Assembly (NCBI GenBank): GCA_024640405.1 | Contig: JAHEFB010000035.1 | Span: 1 to 45,593, forward strand | Length of the DNA: 45,593 bases | Direction of reading: 5' to 3' | Origin: Alphaproteobacteria bacterium | GTDB lineage: Bacteria > Pseudomonadota > Alphaproteobacteria > Rhizobiales > Aestuariivirgaceae | Shown: piece after piece, positions 15,320 through 25,221 of the stretch | Layout of the letters: each line of letters opens with the position of its first letter | How positions within the stretch are numbered: the first letter of the stretch is position 1 | The notes under the pieces: model-generated | Databases searched by the model: none | Told to the model about the DNA's origin: nothing | The model's input: the letters and a program-made list of their open reading frames with translations, nothing else | Position numbers and translations under genes: made by a program

Positions 15320-17929
15320 ATGTCGACTGAACGATACAATCCCCGCAGCGTAGAAACCAAATGGCAGAAAACCTGGACGGAGGCTGGCAGCTTTCTGGCC
15401 AGCAACTCCTCCGACAAGCCGAAATACTACGTGCTTGAGATGTTCCCCTATCCGTCCGGCCGCATTCACATGGGTCACGTCCGGAACTACACAATGGGTG
15501 ATGTAATCGCTCGTTTTCGCAAGGCCTGTGGATACAACGTACTACATCCGATGGGCTGGGACGCATTTGGCATGCCGGCCGAAAACGCGGCGATCGAACG
15601 CAAGGTTCACCCGAAAGTCTGGACCTATGAAAATATCGCCGCAATGCGTGATCAGTTGAAGTCCATGGGGCTGGCCATCGACTGGAGCCGTGAATTTGCA
15701 ACTTGCGACCCTGAGTATTACGGCCATGAACAACGCATGTTCATCGAGTTCTACAAGGCAGGCCTGGTCGAGCGCAAAGTTTCGATGGTCAACTGGGATC
15801 CGGTTGACCAGACCGTGCTGGCCAACGAACAGGTCATCGACGGCTGTGGCTGGCGCTCGGGCGCGCCTGTTGAAAAGCGCGAACTCGCACAATGGTTTCT
15901 GAAAATTTCAGATATGTCCGAGGAGTTGCTGTCTGCCCTCGACACACTGACCGAATGGCCGGAAAAAGTCCGCCTCATGCAGCGAAACTGGATCGGCAAG
16001 TCGGAAGGCTTGCGGTTTTCCTTTGTGCTTGAAGACGAGGCCGGCAACCAGCTCGATGATAAACTGACCGTTTACACGACCCGCCACGATACCATTTTTG
16101 GCGCCACTTTCTGCGCCATATCTGCCGATCACGCACTGACCAGGAAAGCAACCGCCCAGTCGGAGGTCATCCGGGACTTCCAGAAGGAATGCGCAGCCCT
16201 TGGAACCAGCGAGGAGGCGATCGAACGGGCAGAGAAGAAGGGTGTGCCGCTTGGCATCTATGCCCGCCATCCGTTCGATGAAACCAAGCGCCTGCCGGTT
16301 TATGCGGCCAATTTTGTGCTGATCGGCTATGGCGAAGGTGCCGTATTCGGCTGTCCTGCCCATGACCAGCGGGATCTGGATTTCGCCCGCAAGTACCAAC
16401 TCGACGTCATCCCGGTGGTCGCACCGAAGGGGACCGATGTATCGTCATTTAAGGTTGGGAACGAAGCGTTGCTCGATAAGGACACGACTGCAGTCCAGAT
16501 GGTCAACTCACAGTTTCTCGATGGCATGTCGGTTGCCGACGCAAAGGAAGTGGTTGCAAACCGCATGACCGATGCAGGTATCGGCGAGCGGAAAACCAAT
16601 TATCGTCTTCGCGACTGGGGCGTTTCCCGGCAACGCTACTGGGGTTGTCCTATCCCGTTTATTCATTGCGATGACTGTGGCGTGGTTGACGTCCCCTTCA
16701 ACGACCTTCCCGTCGTGCTGCCCGAAGACATCAGTTTCGACAAACCCGGGAACCCGCTGGAACGTCACGAGCAGTGGAAGTCTGTTTCGTGCCCGAAATG
16801 CAAAAAGCCCGCCCGGCGGGAAACTGACACGTTCGATACCTTCATCGATTCATCATGGTACTTTGCCCGTTTCTGCTCGCCACATTCCGCCCAGCCGGTG
16901 GATACGGATGCGGCGAGTTACTGGATGCCGGTAGATCAGTATATCGGCGGCATTGAGCACGCCATTCTGCATTTGCTGTACTCACGGTTTTTCGTGCGCG
17001 CCATGAAACAGGTCGGACACCTGAAGTTTGACGAACCTTTCAAGTCGCTGTTCACGCAAGGCATGGTGATACACGAGACCTATCGATCCACGACGGGGGA
17101 GTGGATTGTGCCTGCTCAGGTGACAAGGGACACAGACAAGCTTATTGACACGGTAACAGGCGAGAAAGTGACGCTCGGGCCTGCCGAGAAAATGTCGAAG
17201 TCCAAGCGAAACGTCATTGATCCCGACGATATCATCGAACAATACGGTGCCGATACAGCACGATGGTTCATGCTGTCCGACACGCCGCCTGAACGGGATA
17301 TCGAGTGGACGGAAGCCGGCGTGGTCGGTGCCTGGCGGTTTGTGCAGCGTATCTGGCGTTTGGTCGGCCAGGTCGCAGGCAACAACATCTCGATTGATCC
17401 GGTCTTATTGAGCAGTAGCAACGAAGCACATGTTGTAGAGCTCAGAAGAAGTACTCATATGGCGATTGCCGCAGTTGGTGACGACATATCCAACCTGCGA
17501 TTCAACCGCGCCATTGCCCGGGTTTACGAGCTGGTCAATGCCCTGGCGACGTCGCTTTCTTTGGATAATTCGCCGGACGAGTTGAAAATGGCGCAGCGCG
17601 AAGCTGCGGTTTCCCTTGTCGGGCTGTTCGCCCCGATGATGCCACACCTGGCTGAGGAGTGCTGGCAAGTCCTGAGGTGTTCCGGCCTTGCATGCGATGC
17701 CGACTGGCCGGTTCACGATGAAAGGCTTTTGATCAGTGACAAAATTACCCTGGTGGTCCAGATTAATGGCAAAAAGCGTGCGGAGATGGAGTTTGCCAAG
17801 GGTGCCGAGCGTGACGCTGTAGAAGAGGCATGCCTTCGGCATGAGAATGTGGTACGAAGTCTCGACGGTTTATCAGTGCGCAAGGTTATTGTTGTGCCGG
17901 ACAGATTGGTGAATATAGTTGCAGGATGA
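15320..17929 (+). CDS. leuS: Leucyl-tRNA synthetase
   Basis: An 869-residue class I aminoacyl-tRNA synthetase that charges tRNA(Leu). The HIGH motif is HMGH at 50-53 within [20 protein letters not shown]. The CP1 editing domain is present, with the threonine-rich [13 protein letters not shown] and [17 protein letters not shown] zinc-ribbon-like CDDCG...CPKC pair occurs near residues 450-500. KMSKS lies at 624-628 in [14 protein letters not shown]. The C terminus has the anticodon-binding helical domain and [14 protein letters not shown]. Length is normal. It overlaps lptE by four bases, and holA follows, a conserved alphaproteobacterial trio. Confidence 0.98.
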   Translation: MSTERYNPRSVETKWQKTWTEAGSFLASNSSDKPKYYVLEMFPYPSGRIHMGHVRNYTMGDVIARFRKACGYNVLHPMGWDAFGMPAENAAIERKVHPKVWTYENIAAMRDQLKSMGLAIDWSREFATCDPEYYGHEQRMFIEFYKAGLVERKVSMVNWDPVDQTVLANEQVIDGCGWRSGAPVEKRELAQWFLKISDMSEELLSALDTLTEWPEKVRLMQRNWIGKSEGLRFSFVLEDEAGNQLDDKLTVYTTRHDTIFGATFCAISADHALTRKATAQSEVIRDFQKECAALGTSEEAIERAEKKGVPLGIYARHPFDETKRLPVYAANFVLIGYGEGAVFGCPAHDQRDLDFARKYQLDVIPVVAPKGTDVSSFKVGNEALLDKDTTAVQMVNSQFLDGMSVADAKEVVANRMTDAGIGERKTNYRLRDWGVSRQRYWGCPIPFIHCDDCGVVDVPFNDLPVVLPEDISFDKPGNPLERHEQWKSVSCPKCKKPARRETDTFDTFIDSSWYFARFCSPHSAQPVDTDAASYWMPVDQYIGGIEHAILHLLYSRFFVRAMKQVGHLKFDEPFKSLFTQGMVIHETYRSTTGEWIVPAQVTRDTDKLIDTVTGEKVTLGPAEKMSKSKRNVIDPDDIIEQYGADTARWFMLSDTPPERDIEWTEAGVVGAWRFVQRIWRLVGQVAGNNISIDPVLLSSSNEAHVVELRRSTHMAIAAVGDDISNLRFNRAIARVYELVNALATSLSLDNSPDELKMAQREAAVSLVGLFAPMMPHLAEECWQVLRCSGLACDADWPVHDERLLISDKITLVVQINGKKRAEMEFAKGAERDAVEEACLRHENVVRSLDGLSVRKVIVVPDRLVNIVAG

Positions 17930-18438
17930 TGATGTTCACGAAGCATGCATTTAGATCGTTTGCCCTGGTTGGCTTGCTGGCACTGTCTGCCTGCGGGTTT
18001 CAACCGCTTTACGCCACCCAAGAGGACGGGTCTTCGGTTTCTCAGAAGCTGGCTGAAGTTAATGTGGTTCCGCAGACGACCCGCGTCGGCCAGTTGGTCC
18101 GCAATGAAATTGTCAAGTCCACCAGGCCGGCCGGTACACATGCCCCAGATCGCTTTCTCCTCAACTTGGAGGCAAAAGGTAGCGCACAAACCCTTATTGA
18201 TACAGCCGATACGGTACATCGCAGGCTGGCTTACAATCTGACCACCAGATTTCAGCTGGTAGACGCGGCAACCAGCAGGGTGGTGTTCAAGGGCCGTGCC
18301 TTCAGCAGGGTTCCATACGACAGACTGGATGCGTCGTTTGCGAACGTCCAGGCCCGGGTTAATGCAGAAGAGCAAGCCGCCAGGCAGGTAGGCCAGGAAG
18401 TGCGAACCCGGCTGGCGGCATTTCTTGCCACCAACTAG
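17926..18438 (+). CDS. lptE: LPS-assembly lipoprotein LptE
   Basis: A 170-residue outer-membrane lipoprotein. The signal peptide ends in the lipobox LSAC ([18 protein letters not shown]); the phrase CGFQPLY is a hallmark of LptE, which plugs the LptD barrel and helps insert lipopolysaccharide. The rest is a small alpha/beta domain with a long C-terminal helix ([23 protein letters not shown]). Three ATG codons stand in a row (17926, 17929, 17932); the first overlaps the leuS stop and the third is best spaced from AGG at 17923-17925, so the true start may be one or two codons later. Its place between leuS and holA matches the E. coli lptE-holA order. Confidence 0.93.
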   Translation: MMMFTKHAFRSFALVGLLALSACGFQPLYATQEDGSSVSQKLAEVNVVPQTTRVGQLVRNEIVKSTRPAGTHAPDRFLLNLEAKGSAQTLIDTADTVHRRLAYNLTTRFQLVDAATSRVVFKGRAFSRVPYDRLDASFANVQARVNAEEQAARQVGQEVRTRLAAFLATN

Positions 18439-18448
18439 CTAGAGCGCG

Positions 18449-19474
18449 ATGGCCGTACTGAGACCTCAGGGATTTGAAGCGGTATTCAGCTCCCCTTCCG
18501 GCAGGTATTCCGGCGCGCTATTATACGGGCCCAACTGGGATTTGCTGAACCGGTTGAAAACCCAGGCGATAAGACATTTTGCTGCGAATCACCCGGAGGG
18601 TGAAATCGTCCGGTTTTCAGATTCAGATCTTGCTGCAGACCCCGGCCGGCTGTTGGAGGAACTTCAGTCAATATCCATGTTTGGTCCCGACAAACTTGTC
18701 GTGGTCGATGCTGCGTCAGCCGCAATACACAAGGCATGCATCGGCGCAATCAGTGTTGGATGGTCGGATTGTTTCCTGCTTGTCACGGCTGGTGACTTGA
18801 AAAAATCCTCGCCGCTGAGGAAAGAGTTCGAGGCCTCTCCGGAACTCGCAATTACCGTTTGCTATGAACAGAGCATAGCCGACCTGCTTGAATTTTCAGC
18901 TTCCTTCATGTCCGGACTCGGCATCACCATCGAACGCGACGCCGCTGAACTGGTGGTCAGTGCAGTTGGTGGCAACGCTGCCCTGTTGCAGTCCGAACTC
19001 GCCAAGCTTGCCAGTTATGCCGGTGAGGGTGGCTCTTTGACATCTGCAGACGTAACGGAAATCATAGCAGGCAATGAAGCTGCCTCCATGGATGGTTTGA
19101 TCGATGCCGTTTTCTCCGGCAGGCCGGAAGCCGCGATCCAGGCCATCACGACCTTGCAGCAGCAAGGTCAACAACCGGCAACTGCTCTGATTGCGCTTAC
19201 CAATCATTGTGCATTGCTGATTGAAATGGCTGTCGCAGTGGACTTCGGCCGCCGGCCGGAAGCGGTCGTGAAGGAATGGAGGCCGCCAATATTCTTCAAA
19301 CGCCACAATGCATTTACCGGGCAACTCAGATTGTGCAGCCTGGCACAACTGTTGACTGTGGCAGAACACTTGCGCATTGCAAATTCGGAAACCCGGAGGA
19401 AACCACTCGTCAACTGGCAACTGGCGGAGCGATTCGTCATTTCAGCAGCAAGTTCGTTTCGTCGCCGCAGATAG
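18449..19474 (+). CDS. holA: DNA polymerase III subunit delta (HolA)
   Basis: A 341-residue clamp-loader subunit that opens the beta clamp. The AAA+-like N-terminal domain begins AVFSSPSGRYSGALLYGPNWDLLNRLKTQAIRHF; the next segment ELQSISMFGPDKLVVVDAAS is the beta-binding region. The C-terminal collar domain includes ELVVSAVGGNAALLQSELAKLASYAG and LRIANSETRRKPLVNWQLAERFVI. The Walker A residues are absent, as expected for delta. It follows lptE by 10 bases and converges on parB with a 29-base gap. Confidence 0.93.
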   Translation: MAVLRPQGFEAVFSSPSGRYSGALLYGPNWDLLNRLKTQAIRHFAANHPEGEIVRFSDSDLAADPGRLLEELQSISMFGPDKLVVVDAASAAIHKACIGAISVGWSDCFLLVTAGDLKKSSPLRKEFEASPELAITVCYEQSIADLLEFSASFMSGLGITIERDAAELVVSAVGGNAALLQSELAKLASYAGEGGSLTSADVTEIIAGNEAASMDGLIDAVFSGRPEAAIQAITTLQQQGQQPATALIALTNHCALLIEMAVAVDFGRRPEAVVKEWRPPIFFKRHNAFTGQLRLCSLAQLLTVAEHLRIANSETRRKPLVNWQLAERFVISAASSFRRRR

Positions 19475-19503
19475 GTTTCATTCAACGCCGCATCGCGCTT
19501 GTC

Positions 19504-20385
19504 TTATGATTTTATTCCAAGCTTGGAACAAACCGCGTCCAATTGATCTAAGTTATTGTAATATATAGTTAATTTACCTTTTTCGCGGCTTTTTATGGCG
19601 ATTGAAATCTTCAATCCCAGCGCTTCCGCCAACAGTTTTTCGACTGCCGCGATATTGCTGTCCGTTGTTTTTTTGGCAGGCTTGCCTGCAACCTCTCCCC
19701 CGGGATCACGGGCGAGCGCCTCTGCCTGGCGCACCGACAATCCCAAAGCAATAATTTTCTGGGCAAGCGACTGCGGATTTTCGGTCGCTATCAGCGCCCG
19801 TGCATGACCGGCAGTCAGTTTGCCGGTCTGCAGGGCTTCCAGCACCGACGCCGGCAGTGCCATCAGGCGCAGTGTATTGGCAATATGACTGCGGCTCTTG
19901 CCGATCGATTCGGCCAACTGCTGCTGCGTGTAGTCAAACTGATCTATCAGTTGCTGATAGCCTTGGGCCTCTTCAACAGGATTGAGATCGGCGCGTTGAA
20001 CATTTTCAATAAGCGCAATCTCAAGAACTTCCTTGTCTTTCAGCTCCCGGACCAGTGCCGGAATCTGGTGCAGGCCCGCTTTTTGCGCCGCACGCCATCG
20101 CCGTTCACCTGCAACAATCTGGAAGTTTTTTCCGCCATCGACCGGTCTTACCACGACCGGTTGCAGGATGCCCTTTTCAGCCACCGACTTGACCAGATCA
20201 TTTAGGTCTTCTTCATTGAATACCTTGCGCGGGTTAAGGGTATTACTTTGCACCAGTTCTATGGGAATTTCCCGCAGGCCTTTCGTTGGAGCAGACGCCC
20301 GCTCTGTCGTTGTTTCCGCCGGCGCGCCATCGCCGATCAATGCGGCCAGTCCCCGGCCCAGTCTTTTCTTTGGTAGTGCCGTCAT
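19504..20385 (-). CDS. parB: Chromosome-partitioning protein ParB
   Basis: A 293-residue parS-binding CTPase clamp. It begins ALPKKRLGRGLAALIGDG, which fits the N-terminal ParA-stimulating peptide with a conserved arginine. The CTP-binding core has NPRKVFNEEDLNDLVKSVAEKGILQPVVVRP and the GERRWRAAQKAGL motif. A helix-turn-helix lies in YTQQQLAESIGKSRSHIANTLRLM. The C-terminal dimer domain is short and charged. It ends the leftward operon mnmE-mnmG-rsmG-parA-parB, 29 bases downstream of parA. Two strong parS sites lie in the same operon, at 21823 and 23835. Confidence 0.97.
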   Translation of the reverse strand: MTALPKKRLGRGLAALIGDGAPAETTTERASAPTKGLREIPIELVQSNTLNPRKVFNEEDLNDLVKSVAEKGILQPVVVRPVDGGKNFQIVAGERRWRAAQKAGLHQIPALVRELKDKEVLEIALIENVQRADLNPVEEAQGYQQLIDQFDYTQQQLAESIGKSRSHIANTLRLMALPASVLEALQTGKLTAGHARALIATENPQSLAQKIIALGLSVRQAEALARDPGGEVAGKPAKKTTDSNIAAVEKLLAEALGLKISIAIKSREKGKLTIYYNNLDQLDAVCSKLGIKS

Positions 20386-20414
20386 GTTTTTTTCTCAGGT
20401 TTCATTGTTGTCTT

Positions 20415-21257
20415 TTATGCCGCGCGCAAAGAACGTTCCCGGCGAATTATCTCGGATGCGAGCCGGATGTATGCCTGCGACCCGGCACAGGTGTTGTCGT
20501 AAAGTAGCACCGGCTTTCCGTATGACGGCGCCTCTGAAACCCGCACATTCCGTGGAATAACCGTGTCATAGACCTTGGCGCCCAACACACCGCGGACATC
20601 CTGCGCTACTTGCTCCGACAGTGAATTCCTTCGGTCAAACATCGTCAGGACGATGCCCTGGATTTCCAGTCGCGGATTAAGATTGGCCTTTACCCGCTCA
20701 ACAGTGTTGAGAAGCTGACTCAACCCTTCCAGTGCAAAAAACTCACACTGCAACGGAACAAGTATGGCGTCTGCGGCAGACAGCGAATTTATGGTCAGCA
20801 AATTCAGTGACGGCGGACAATCCACAAGGATGTAGGTGTAGGGATTTGTCTCGCTGAAAACGATCAGTTTTTCTATGGCATCCTTCAGCCGGTATGTCTT
20901 GCGGTTGTACTCGGCCAGCTCCAGCTCCGCTCCAAGCAGGTCCATCGATGACGGCACACAATCAAGACCGGGTATTTCCGATGCGCGAACCGCTTCCTTC
21001 AGGTCCGCCTCCCCGACCAGCACTTCATATGTCGACAGTTGATCGGGTGCCCTGCCAATGCCCAGTCCGGTACTGGCATTGCCCTGCGGGTCAAGATCAA
21101 TAACCAGCACTTTCTCGCCGACAGCTGCCAGTGCCGTTCCAAGGTTGATCGCCGTGGTGGTTTTGCCAACGCCACCTTTCTGGTTGGCGACAGCCAAGAT
21201 GCGCGGCGATGGGTTAGTCGGGTGCTGTATTATCTTTGCTGACACGTTCGGCCTCAT
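20415..21257 (-). CDS. parA: Chromosome-partitioning ATPase ParA
   Basis: A 280-residue deviant-Walker ATPase that binds DNA and drives ParB-parS complexes to the cell pole. The motif KGGVGKTTT begins at Lys27 and holds both signature lysines; the Walker B-like ILVDCPPSLNLLT and the segment VIPRNVRVSEAPSYGKPVLLYD are characteristic of chromosomal ParA (Soj). The ATG at 21255-21257 lies within the 3' end of rsmG, giving a 44-base overlap; a GTG four codons later (21243-21245) would reduce it slightly. No strong ribosome site is seen before the ATG, so coupling to rsmG translation is likely. Confidence 0.97.
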   Translation of the reverse strand: MRPNVSAKIIQHPTNPSPRILAVANQKGGVGKTTTAINLGTALAAVGEKVLVIDLDPQGNASTGLGIGRAPDQLSTYEVLVGEADLKEAVRASEIPGLDCVPSSMDLLGAELELAEYNRKTYRLKDAIEKLIVFSETNPYTYILVDCPPSLNLLTINSLSAADAILVPLQCEFFALEGLSQLLNTVERVKANLNPRLEIQGIVLTMFDRRNSLSEQVAQDVRGVLGAKVYDTVIPRNVRVSEAPSYGKPVLLYDNTCAGSQAYIRLASEIIRRERSLRAA

Positions 21258-21900
21258 TTATTTCAAGAATGCAGCCATTTTGCTGGGTGCGACTTGAGTG
21301 TTTGCTGAACGAAATATTCCAACATTTAGTAGCTTTGGTCAATTCGACATCTACATCTTGTCCCTTCAGGAACAACATTCTCTGTGGACGAAATGGCAGT
21401 TTTGCTGTCAGGTCCAACAGTGCCGGTAACGGAGCCAATGCCCTGGCCACACACACATCGGCAGCCTGATGCAAATCTGATTTGCCGAGCAATTCTACGC
21501 GTGTGTTGATGATTCGGGTGGTTAATTTGCATACCCGGCTGGCATGTCTGAGGAATGCAGCTTTCTTGGAATTACTTTCAATCATCACCATTTCTGCGTT
21601 CGGAATTGCTTCCTGCAACCAAATTGCCAGAGGAATCCCTGGAATGCCGGCACCCGATCCGATATCGATGATCAGGTTTTCGTCACCGCTGAGATAGTCT
21701 GCCAGCTGCAACCCGTCACATACATGGCGATGCCACACCTGGTCTACGGTGCCGGGTGAAATCAGATTGATCGATGCCTGCCAGTGCAGCAGCTCGGTGA
21801 CATATGTCTGGAGTTTTTCCAGTGATTCACGTGAAACATTGAAGATTTCAGGCAGCTCGCCGGGCGTGATATTTTCGCGGATCAAACGATTTGGCGTCAT
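21214..21900 (-). CDS. rsmG: 16S rRNA (guanine527-N7)-methyltransferase RsmG
   Basis: A 228-residue SAM-dependent methyltransferase (formerly GidB) that modifies G527 of 16S rRNA; its loss gives low-level streptomycin resistance in several bacteria. The SAM-binding motif is IIDIGSGAGIPGIPLAIW, followed by VMIESNSKKAAFLRHASRV and VCVARALAPLPALLDLTA. The C terminus runs past the usual end (CILEI) by about 15 polar residues, which is what causes the overlap with parA. The start follows the mnmG stop by six bases. A parS-like sequence lies inside its 5' coding region at 21823. Confidence 0.96.
   Translation of the reverse strand: MTPNRLIRENITPGELPEIFNVSRESLEKLQTYVTELLHWQASINLISPGTVDQVWHRHVCDGLQLADYLSGDENLIIDIGSGAGIPGIPLAIWLQEAIPNAEMVMIESNSKKAAFLRHASRVCKLTTRIINTRVELLGKSDLHQAADVCVARALAPLPALLDLTAKLPFRPQRMLFLKGQDVDVELTKATKCWNISFSKHSSRTQQNGCILEINEAERVSKDNTAPD
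21823..21838. promoter_or_regulatory. parS: parS site inside rsmG
   Basis: TGATTCACGTGAAACA matches the near-universal parS palindrome TGTTTCACGTGAAACA at 15 of 16 positions. It is inside the rsmG coding region (residues about 21-26) and about 1.4 kb from parB. Coding parS sites in this operon are usual in alphaproteobacteria. Confidence 0.85.
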
Positions 21901-21906
21901 GTCTGC

Positions 21907-23787
21907 TCAGCTTGCCAGCCGGTCGGACGAGAACTTCCGCAGATGTGCAATCACCAGCACCAAAGCACCCGGGGTAACTCCGTCTATGCGGGCTGCATGA
22001 CCTATGGTCTTCGGGCGATGCTCACTGAGTTTCTGGCACACCTCATTGGAAAGGCCTGAAATCAGCCCGTAGTCTATGCCATCCGGTATCGAGATCATGG
22101 CATCCCGGTTGAATGCATCAATCTCCGCCTTCTGCCGGTCCACATAGGTCGCATAGAGGGCCTCCGCTTCAATAAGGCCGCGCAGCTCAGTTCCGGTATC
22201 CCGCAGGTCAGGCCACACTGAACACAGCCGGGTAAAATCAACATCCGGGTATGAAAGATACTCATAGGCGGTTCTGATCTTGCCGTCCTTGTTGGCTGGC
22301 AAACCGGCATCTCCGGCAGCGTGCGGGCTGAGTGCAAAGTTTTGCAGCTTGTATCGCAGCGCATTGAGCTGACTGGCTTTGGCTTCGAACCTCTGCTGCC
22401 TGTGATGCGAGCACAGTCCCAGGTATATGGCCAGAGGTGTTAACCTCTGATCGGCGTTATCGGCGCGCAACAGCAGCCGGTATTCCGCGCGCGATGTGAA
22501 CATCCGGTATGGTTCACTGACCCCTCTGGTAACCAGGTCATCAATCATCACGCCGATATAGCCTTGCGACCGGTCTATCTGGAGTTCATCAAGATTGAGC
22601 GCTCGAGCTGCCGCATTGGCGCCGGCGACAAGACCCTGGGCTGCGGCCTCCTCGTAACCGGTTGTGCCATTGATCTGCCCTGCCAGATAAAGGCCCGGCA
22701 TATTCTTCAGTTCCAGTGAGGCCGTCAATTCACGCGGATCAATGTAATCATATTCGATGGCATATCCCGGTTGCAGGATCTTGACATTTTCCAGCCCGGC
22801 AATCGAGTGGACGTAAGCCTCCTGCACATCTTCCGGCAGCGATGTGGATATCCCGTTTGGATAAACCGTAATGTCATCCAACCCCTCAGGCTCCAGAAAT
22901 ATCTGGTGTGATGCTCGGTCGGCGAACTTGACAACCTTGTCCTCGATGGACGGGCAGTAACGGGGTCCGGTTCCCTCGATGAAGCCGGCATACATGGCAG
23001 ACTTCTCCAGGTTTTCAGAAATGATCCTGTGAGTAGTCTCATTGGTATGGGTAATATGGCAGCTGATCTGTGAAGCATGGGTATTTGTTGTCAGCGTGGA
23101 AAAATAGAACGGCTGCGCATCAGCTGCCTGTTCTTCCAGGCCGGAATAATCAATGGTGGACGCATCAAGCCTTGGCGGAGTGCCGGTTTTTAGCCGTCCC
23201 GTCTTCAGGCCTGAACGTCTCAGCACCCGCGATAGTCCATTGCTGGGCTCTTCGCCAACCCTTCCGGCCGGTATCTTCTTTTCCCCGATATGTATCAGAC
23301 CGCCCAGAAAGGTACCTGTCGTGAGAACCACACAACCGGCCGAGATGTCTTCACCCCCCTCGCCCACCACGCCGCAGATTGTTTCATCCCGCATGAGGAA
23401 GCCGCCAACGGCCATTTCAACTACGGTGAGATTATGATGCCGCAGAATTTCAGCCTGCATGGCCGCGCGATAAAGCTTCCGGTCGATCTGTGCCCTGGGA
23501 CCACGCACCGCAGGACCTTTGGATCGGTTGAGCAACCGGTACTGTATGGCTGCCCTGTCACTCACCCGGCCGATCAGGCCGTCCAGCGCATCGACCTCGC
23601 GGATCAGATGACCCTTTCCCAAACCGCCCATGGCGGGATTGCAGGACATTTCGCCAATGGTCGATTTCCGGTGCGTCACCAATGCCGTTCGGGCGCCGCG
23701 CCGCGCCGCCGCACTTGCCGCTTCACAGCCGGCATGACCACCGCCGACCACGACGACATCATAATCTGGTTTCGGAATCTCGTTCAT
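21907..23787 (-). CDS. mnmG: tRNA uridine-5-carboxymethylaminomethyl modification enzyme MnmG
   Basis: A 626-residue FAD enzyme (GidA) that, with MnmE, adds carboxymethylaminomethyl to U34 of certain tRNAs. The FAD motif [14 protein letters not shown] is near residue 15. The first MnmG signature [17 protein letters not shown] and the later [33 protein letters not shown] are both present, as are [26 protein letters not shown] and [17 protein letters not shown]. The C-terminal helical domain that binds MnmE ends the protein. It follows mnmE with a 79-base gap that carries a parS site, and precedes rsmG by six bases. Confidence 0.98.
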   Translation of the reverse strand: MNEIPKPDYDVVVVGGGHAGCEAASAAARRGARTALVTHRKSTIGEMSCNPAMGGLGKGHLIREVDALDGLIGRVSDRAAIQYRLLNRSKGPAVRGPRAQIDRKLYRAAMQAEILRHHNLTVVEMAVGGFLMRDETICGVVGEGGEDISAGCVVLTTGTFLGGLIHIGEKKIPAGRVGEEPSNGLSRVLRRSGLKTGRLKTGTPPRLDASTIDYSGLEEQAADAQPFYFSTLTTNTHASQISCHITHTNETTHRIISENLEKSAMYAGFIEGTGPRYCPSIEDKVVKFADRASHQIFLEPEGLDDITVYPNGISTSLPEDVQEAYVHSIAGLENVKILQPGYAIEYDYIDPRELTASLELKNMPGLYLAGQINGTTGYEEAAAQGLVAGANAAARALNLDELQIDRSQGYIGVMIDDLVTRGVSEPYRMFTSRAEYRLLLRADNADQRLTPLAIYLGLCSHHRQQRFEAKASQLNALRYKLQNFALSPHAAGDAGLPANKDGKIRTAYEYLSYPDVDFTRLCSVWPDLRDTGTELRGLIEAEALYATYVDRQKAEIDAFNRDAMISIPDGIDYGLISGLSNEVCQKLSEHRPKTIGHAARIDGVTPGALVLVIAHLRKFSSDRLAS

Positions 23788-23834
23788 AACGTCCGCTCAA
23801 TACACGAACTGCGGCAAAACATCAAAAGAGACTT

Positions 23835-23850
23835 CGTTTCACGTGAAACA
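23835..23850. promoter_or_regulatory. parS: parS site between mnmE and mnmG
   Basis: CGTTTCACGTGAAACA matches parS TGTTTCACGTGAAACA at 15 of 16 bases, differing only in the first base. It is the only long gap of the operon (23788-23866), and lies about 3.5 kb from parB and 6.5 kb from the predicted oriC. Confidence 0.92.
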
Positions 23851-23866
23851 AGCCAGATCGCCCAAG

Positions 23867-25186
23867 TCACTTGCCAATGCAGAACTTCGAGAAAATACTG
23901 TCCAGCAGATCTTCAGTTCCAACTTCTCCAGTCAACTTGCCGATATTTCGACCCGCTCTTCTCAGCTCCTCGGCAAGCAACTCAATCGGCAGGCCTGGCC
24001 GCAGGGCATTCTCCAGATGTGAAACCGCAGATTTCACCGCCTGGACCTGTCTTTCGCGCACCAGAAGTGCAGGTTCCCCATTGCCTGCAAGCTTGCCTGC
24101 CATCTCCGCAAGGTGTTGCATCAGTTGCTCTACACCTTCACCGGTCAGCGCCGATATCTCCAGGTCGCATCCGGATTTCAACCCGGAAGCAGCAATATCG
24201 GTTTTGTTCCAGATTCGTAACGTAGGTGAATCGACGCCGGGATTCCGCCATTCTGCTTCGGGCGATGCCAGGCTGACTATGATATCGGCATGACGCAGGC
24301 GATCATGGGTGCGTTCGATGCCCAATTGTTCCACATGTGAATCGACTGAATCCCTGAGACCGGCCGTATCACTGATGATGATTGGCACACCGCCCATGTC
24401 AAGCGCGACTTCCACAACGTCACGGGTCGTTCCGGCTTCGCTGCTGACAATAGCGACATCGCGCGCGGCAATGGCATTCAGCAGGCTCGACTTTCCAACG
24501 TTTGGTGATCCCGCGAGAACCACACGAACCCCTTCCCGGTTGAGATGTCCGCGTTCGCTGTCACGCAGGTTCTCCGTCATCATCTTGATCAGACGGCCGA
24601 TACTGATCCGAACCTGCGGCAGAGCCGCATCAGCCACACCCTCCTCATCCGTGAAATCAATACAGGCCTCGGCCAAGGCACCGGCTTCAATCAATTGTTC
24701 ACGCCAGCCCTGGAAGATTTCAGACGCCCGGCCATCCACGTGAAACAGGGCCTGTTGAACCTGCGAGGCTGTCTCGGCTGCCAGCATGTCATTCAGCCCT
24801 TCCACACCGACCAGATCGATCTTGCCATTCGCCAGTGCCCGCCTTGTAAACTCACCCGGTTCTGCCGGCCGAAAGTTTTCCAGCGAACCGAGTTCAGCCA
24901 GAAACAGCCGGACCACCCCCAGGCTGCCATGCAGGTGAAACTCGGCAACATCTTCTCCGGTAAAGCTGCCAGGACCTGGAAACCATAATGCCAGGGCTTC
25001 ATCAAGCTTCAGGGTGCCTTCAGACACATGCACTGAAACACGCTCTGCCTTGCGCGGTTCCGGCAGACGTCCGCATGAAACCTGCAGCGCATGGCCGGCC
25101 AGCCGGCCGGACACCCGCACAACTGCAACCCCCGCCTTGCCTGAGCCCGATGACAATGCATAGATCGTATCCGTGAAATCTGACAT
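23867..25186 (-). CDS. mnmE: tRNA modification GTPase MnmE
   Basis: A 439-residue G protein (TrmE) that works with MnmG on wobble uridine. The N-terminal tetrahydrofolate-binding domain starts SDFTDTIYALSSGSGKAGVAVVRVSG. The GTPase domain is inserted in the helical domain, with P-loop AGSPNVGKSSLLNAI, the K-loop region RDVAIVSSEAGTTRDVVEVAL and DTAGLRDS. The C terminus is FCIGK, the conserved catalytic C-[IL]-GK end. The ATG at 25184-25186 is used because homology begins there; the longer open frame to 25342 runs into the divergent DUF255 gene. It diverges from that gene with 35 bases between the starts. Confidence 0.97.
   Translation of the reverse strand: MSDFTDTIYALSSGSGKAGVAVVRVSGRLAGHALQVSCGRLPEPRKAERVSVHVSEGTLKLDEALALWFPGPGSFTGEDVAEFHLHGSLGVVRLFLAELGSLENFRPAEPGEFTRRALANGKIDLVGVEGLNDMLAAETASQVQQALFHVDGRASEIFQGWREQLIEAGALAEACIDFTDEEGVADAALPQVRISIGRLIKMMTENLRDSERGHLNREGVRVVLAGSPNVGKSSLLNAIAARDVAIVSSEAGTTRDVVEVALDMGGVPIIISDTAGLRDSVDSHVEQLGIERTHDRLRHADIIVSLASPEAEWRNPGVDSPTLRIWNKTDIAASGLKSGCDLEISALTGEGVEQLMQHLAEMAGKLAGNGEPALLVRERQVQAVKSAVSHLENALRPGLPIELLAEELRRAGRNIGKLTGEVGTEDLLDSIFSKFCIGK
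24732..24747. promoter_or_regulatory. Half-conserved parS-like sequence in mnmE
   Basis: CCATCCACGTGAAACA keeps the right half of the parS palindrome (CACGTGAAACA) but differs at four left-half bases. ParB may bind it weakly, or it may be a chance resemblance in coding DNA. It is listed because it sits in the same operon as two strong sites. Confidence 0.25.
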
Positions 25187-25221
25187 AAACCGTTCACCCA
25201 GCAACAAGGTAGCCTCAGCCC

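Noticed and set aside
15227..15478. 84-residue N-terminal extension of yggS
   Set aside because: The extension overlaps the divergent leuS coding region and YggS homology starts exactly at the inner ATG.
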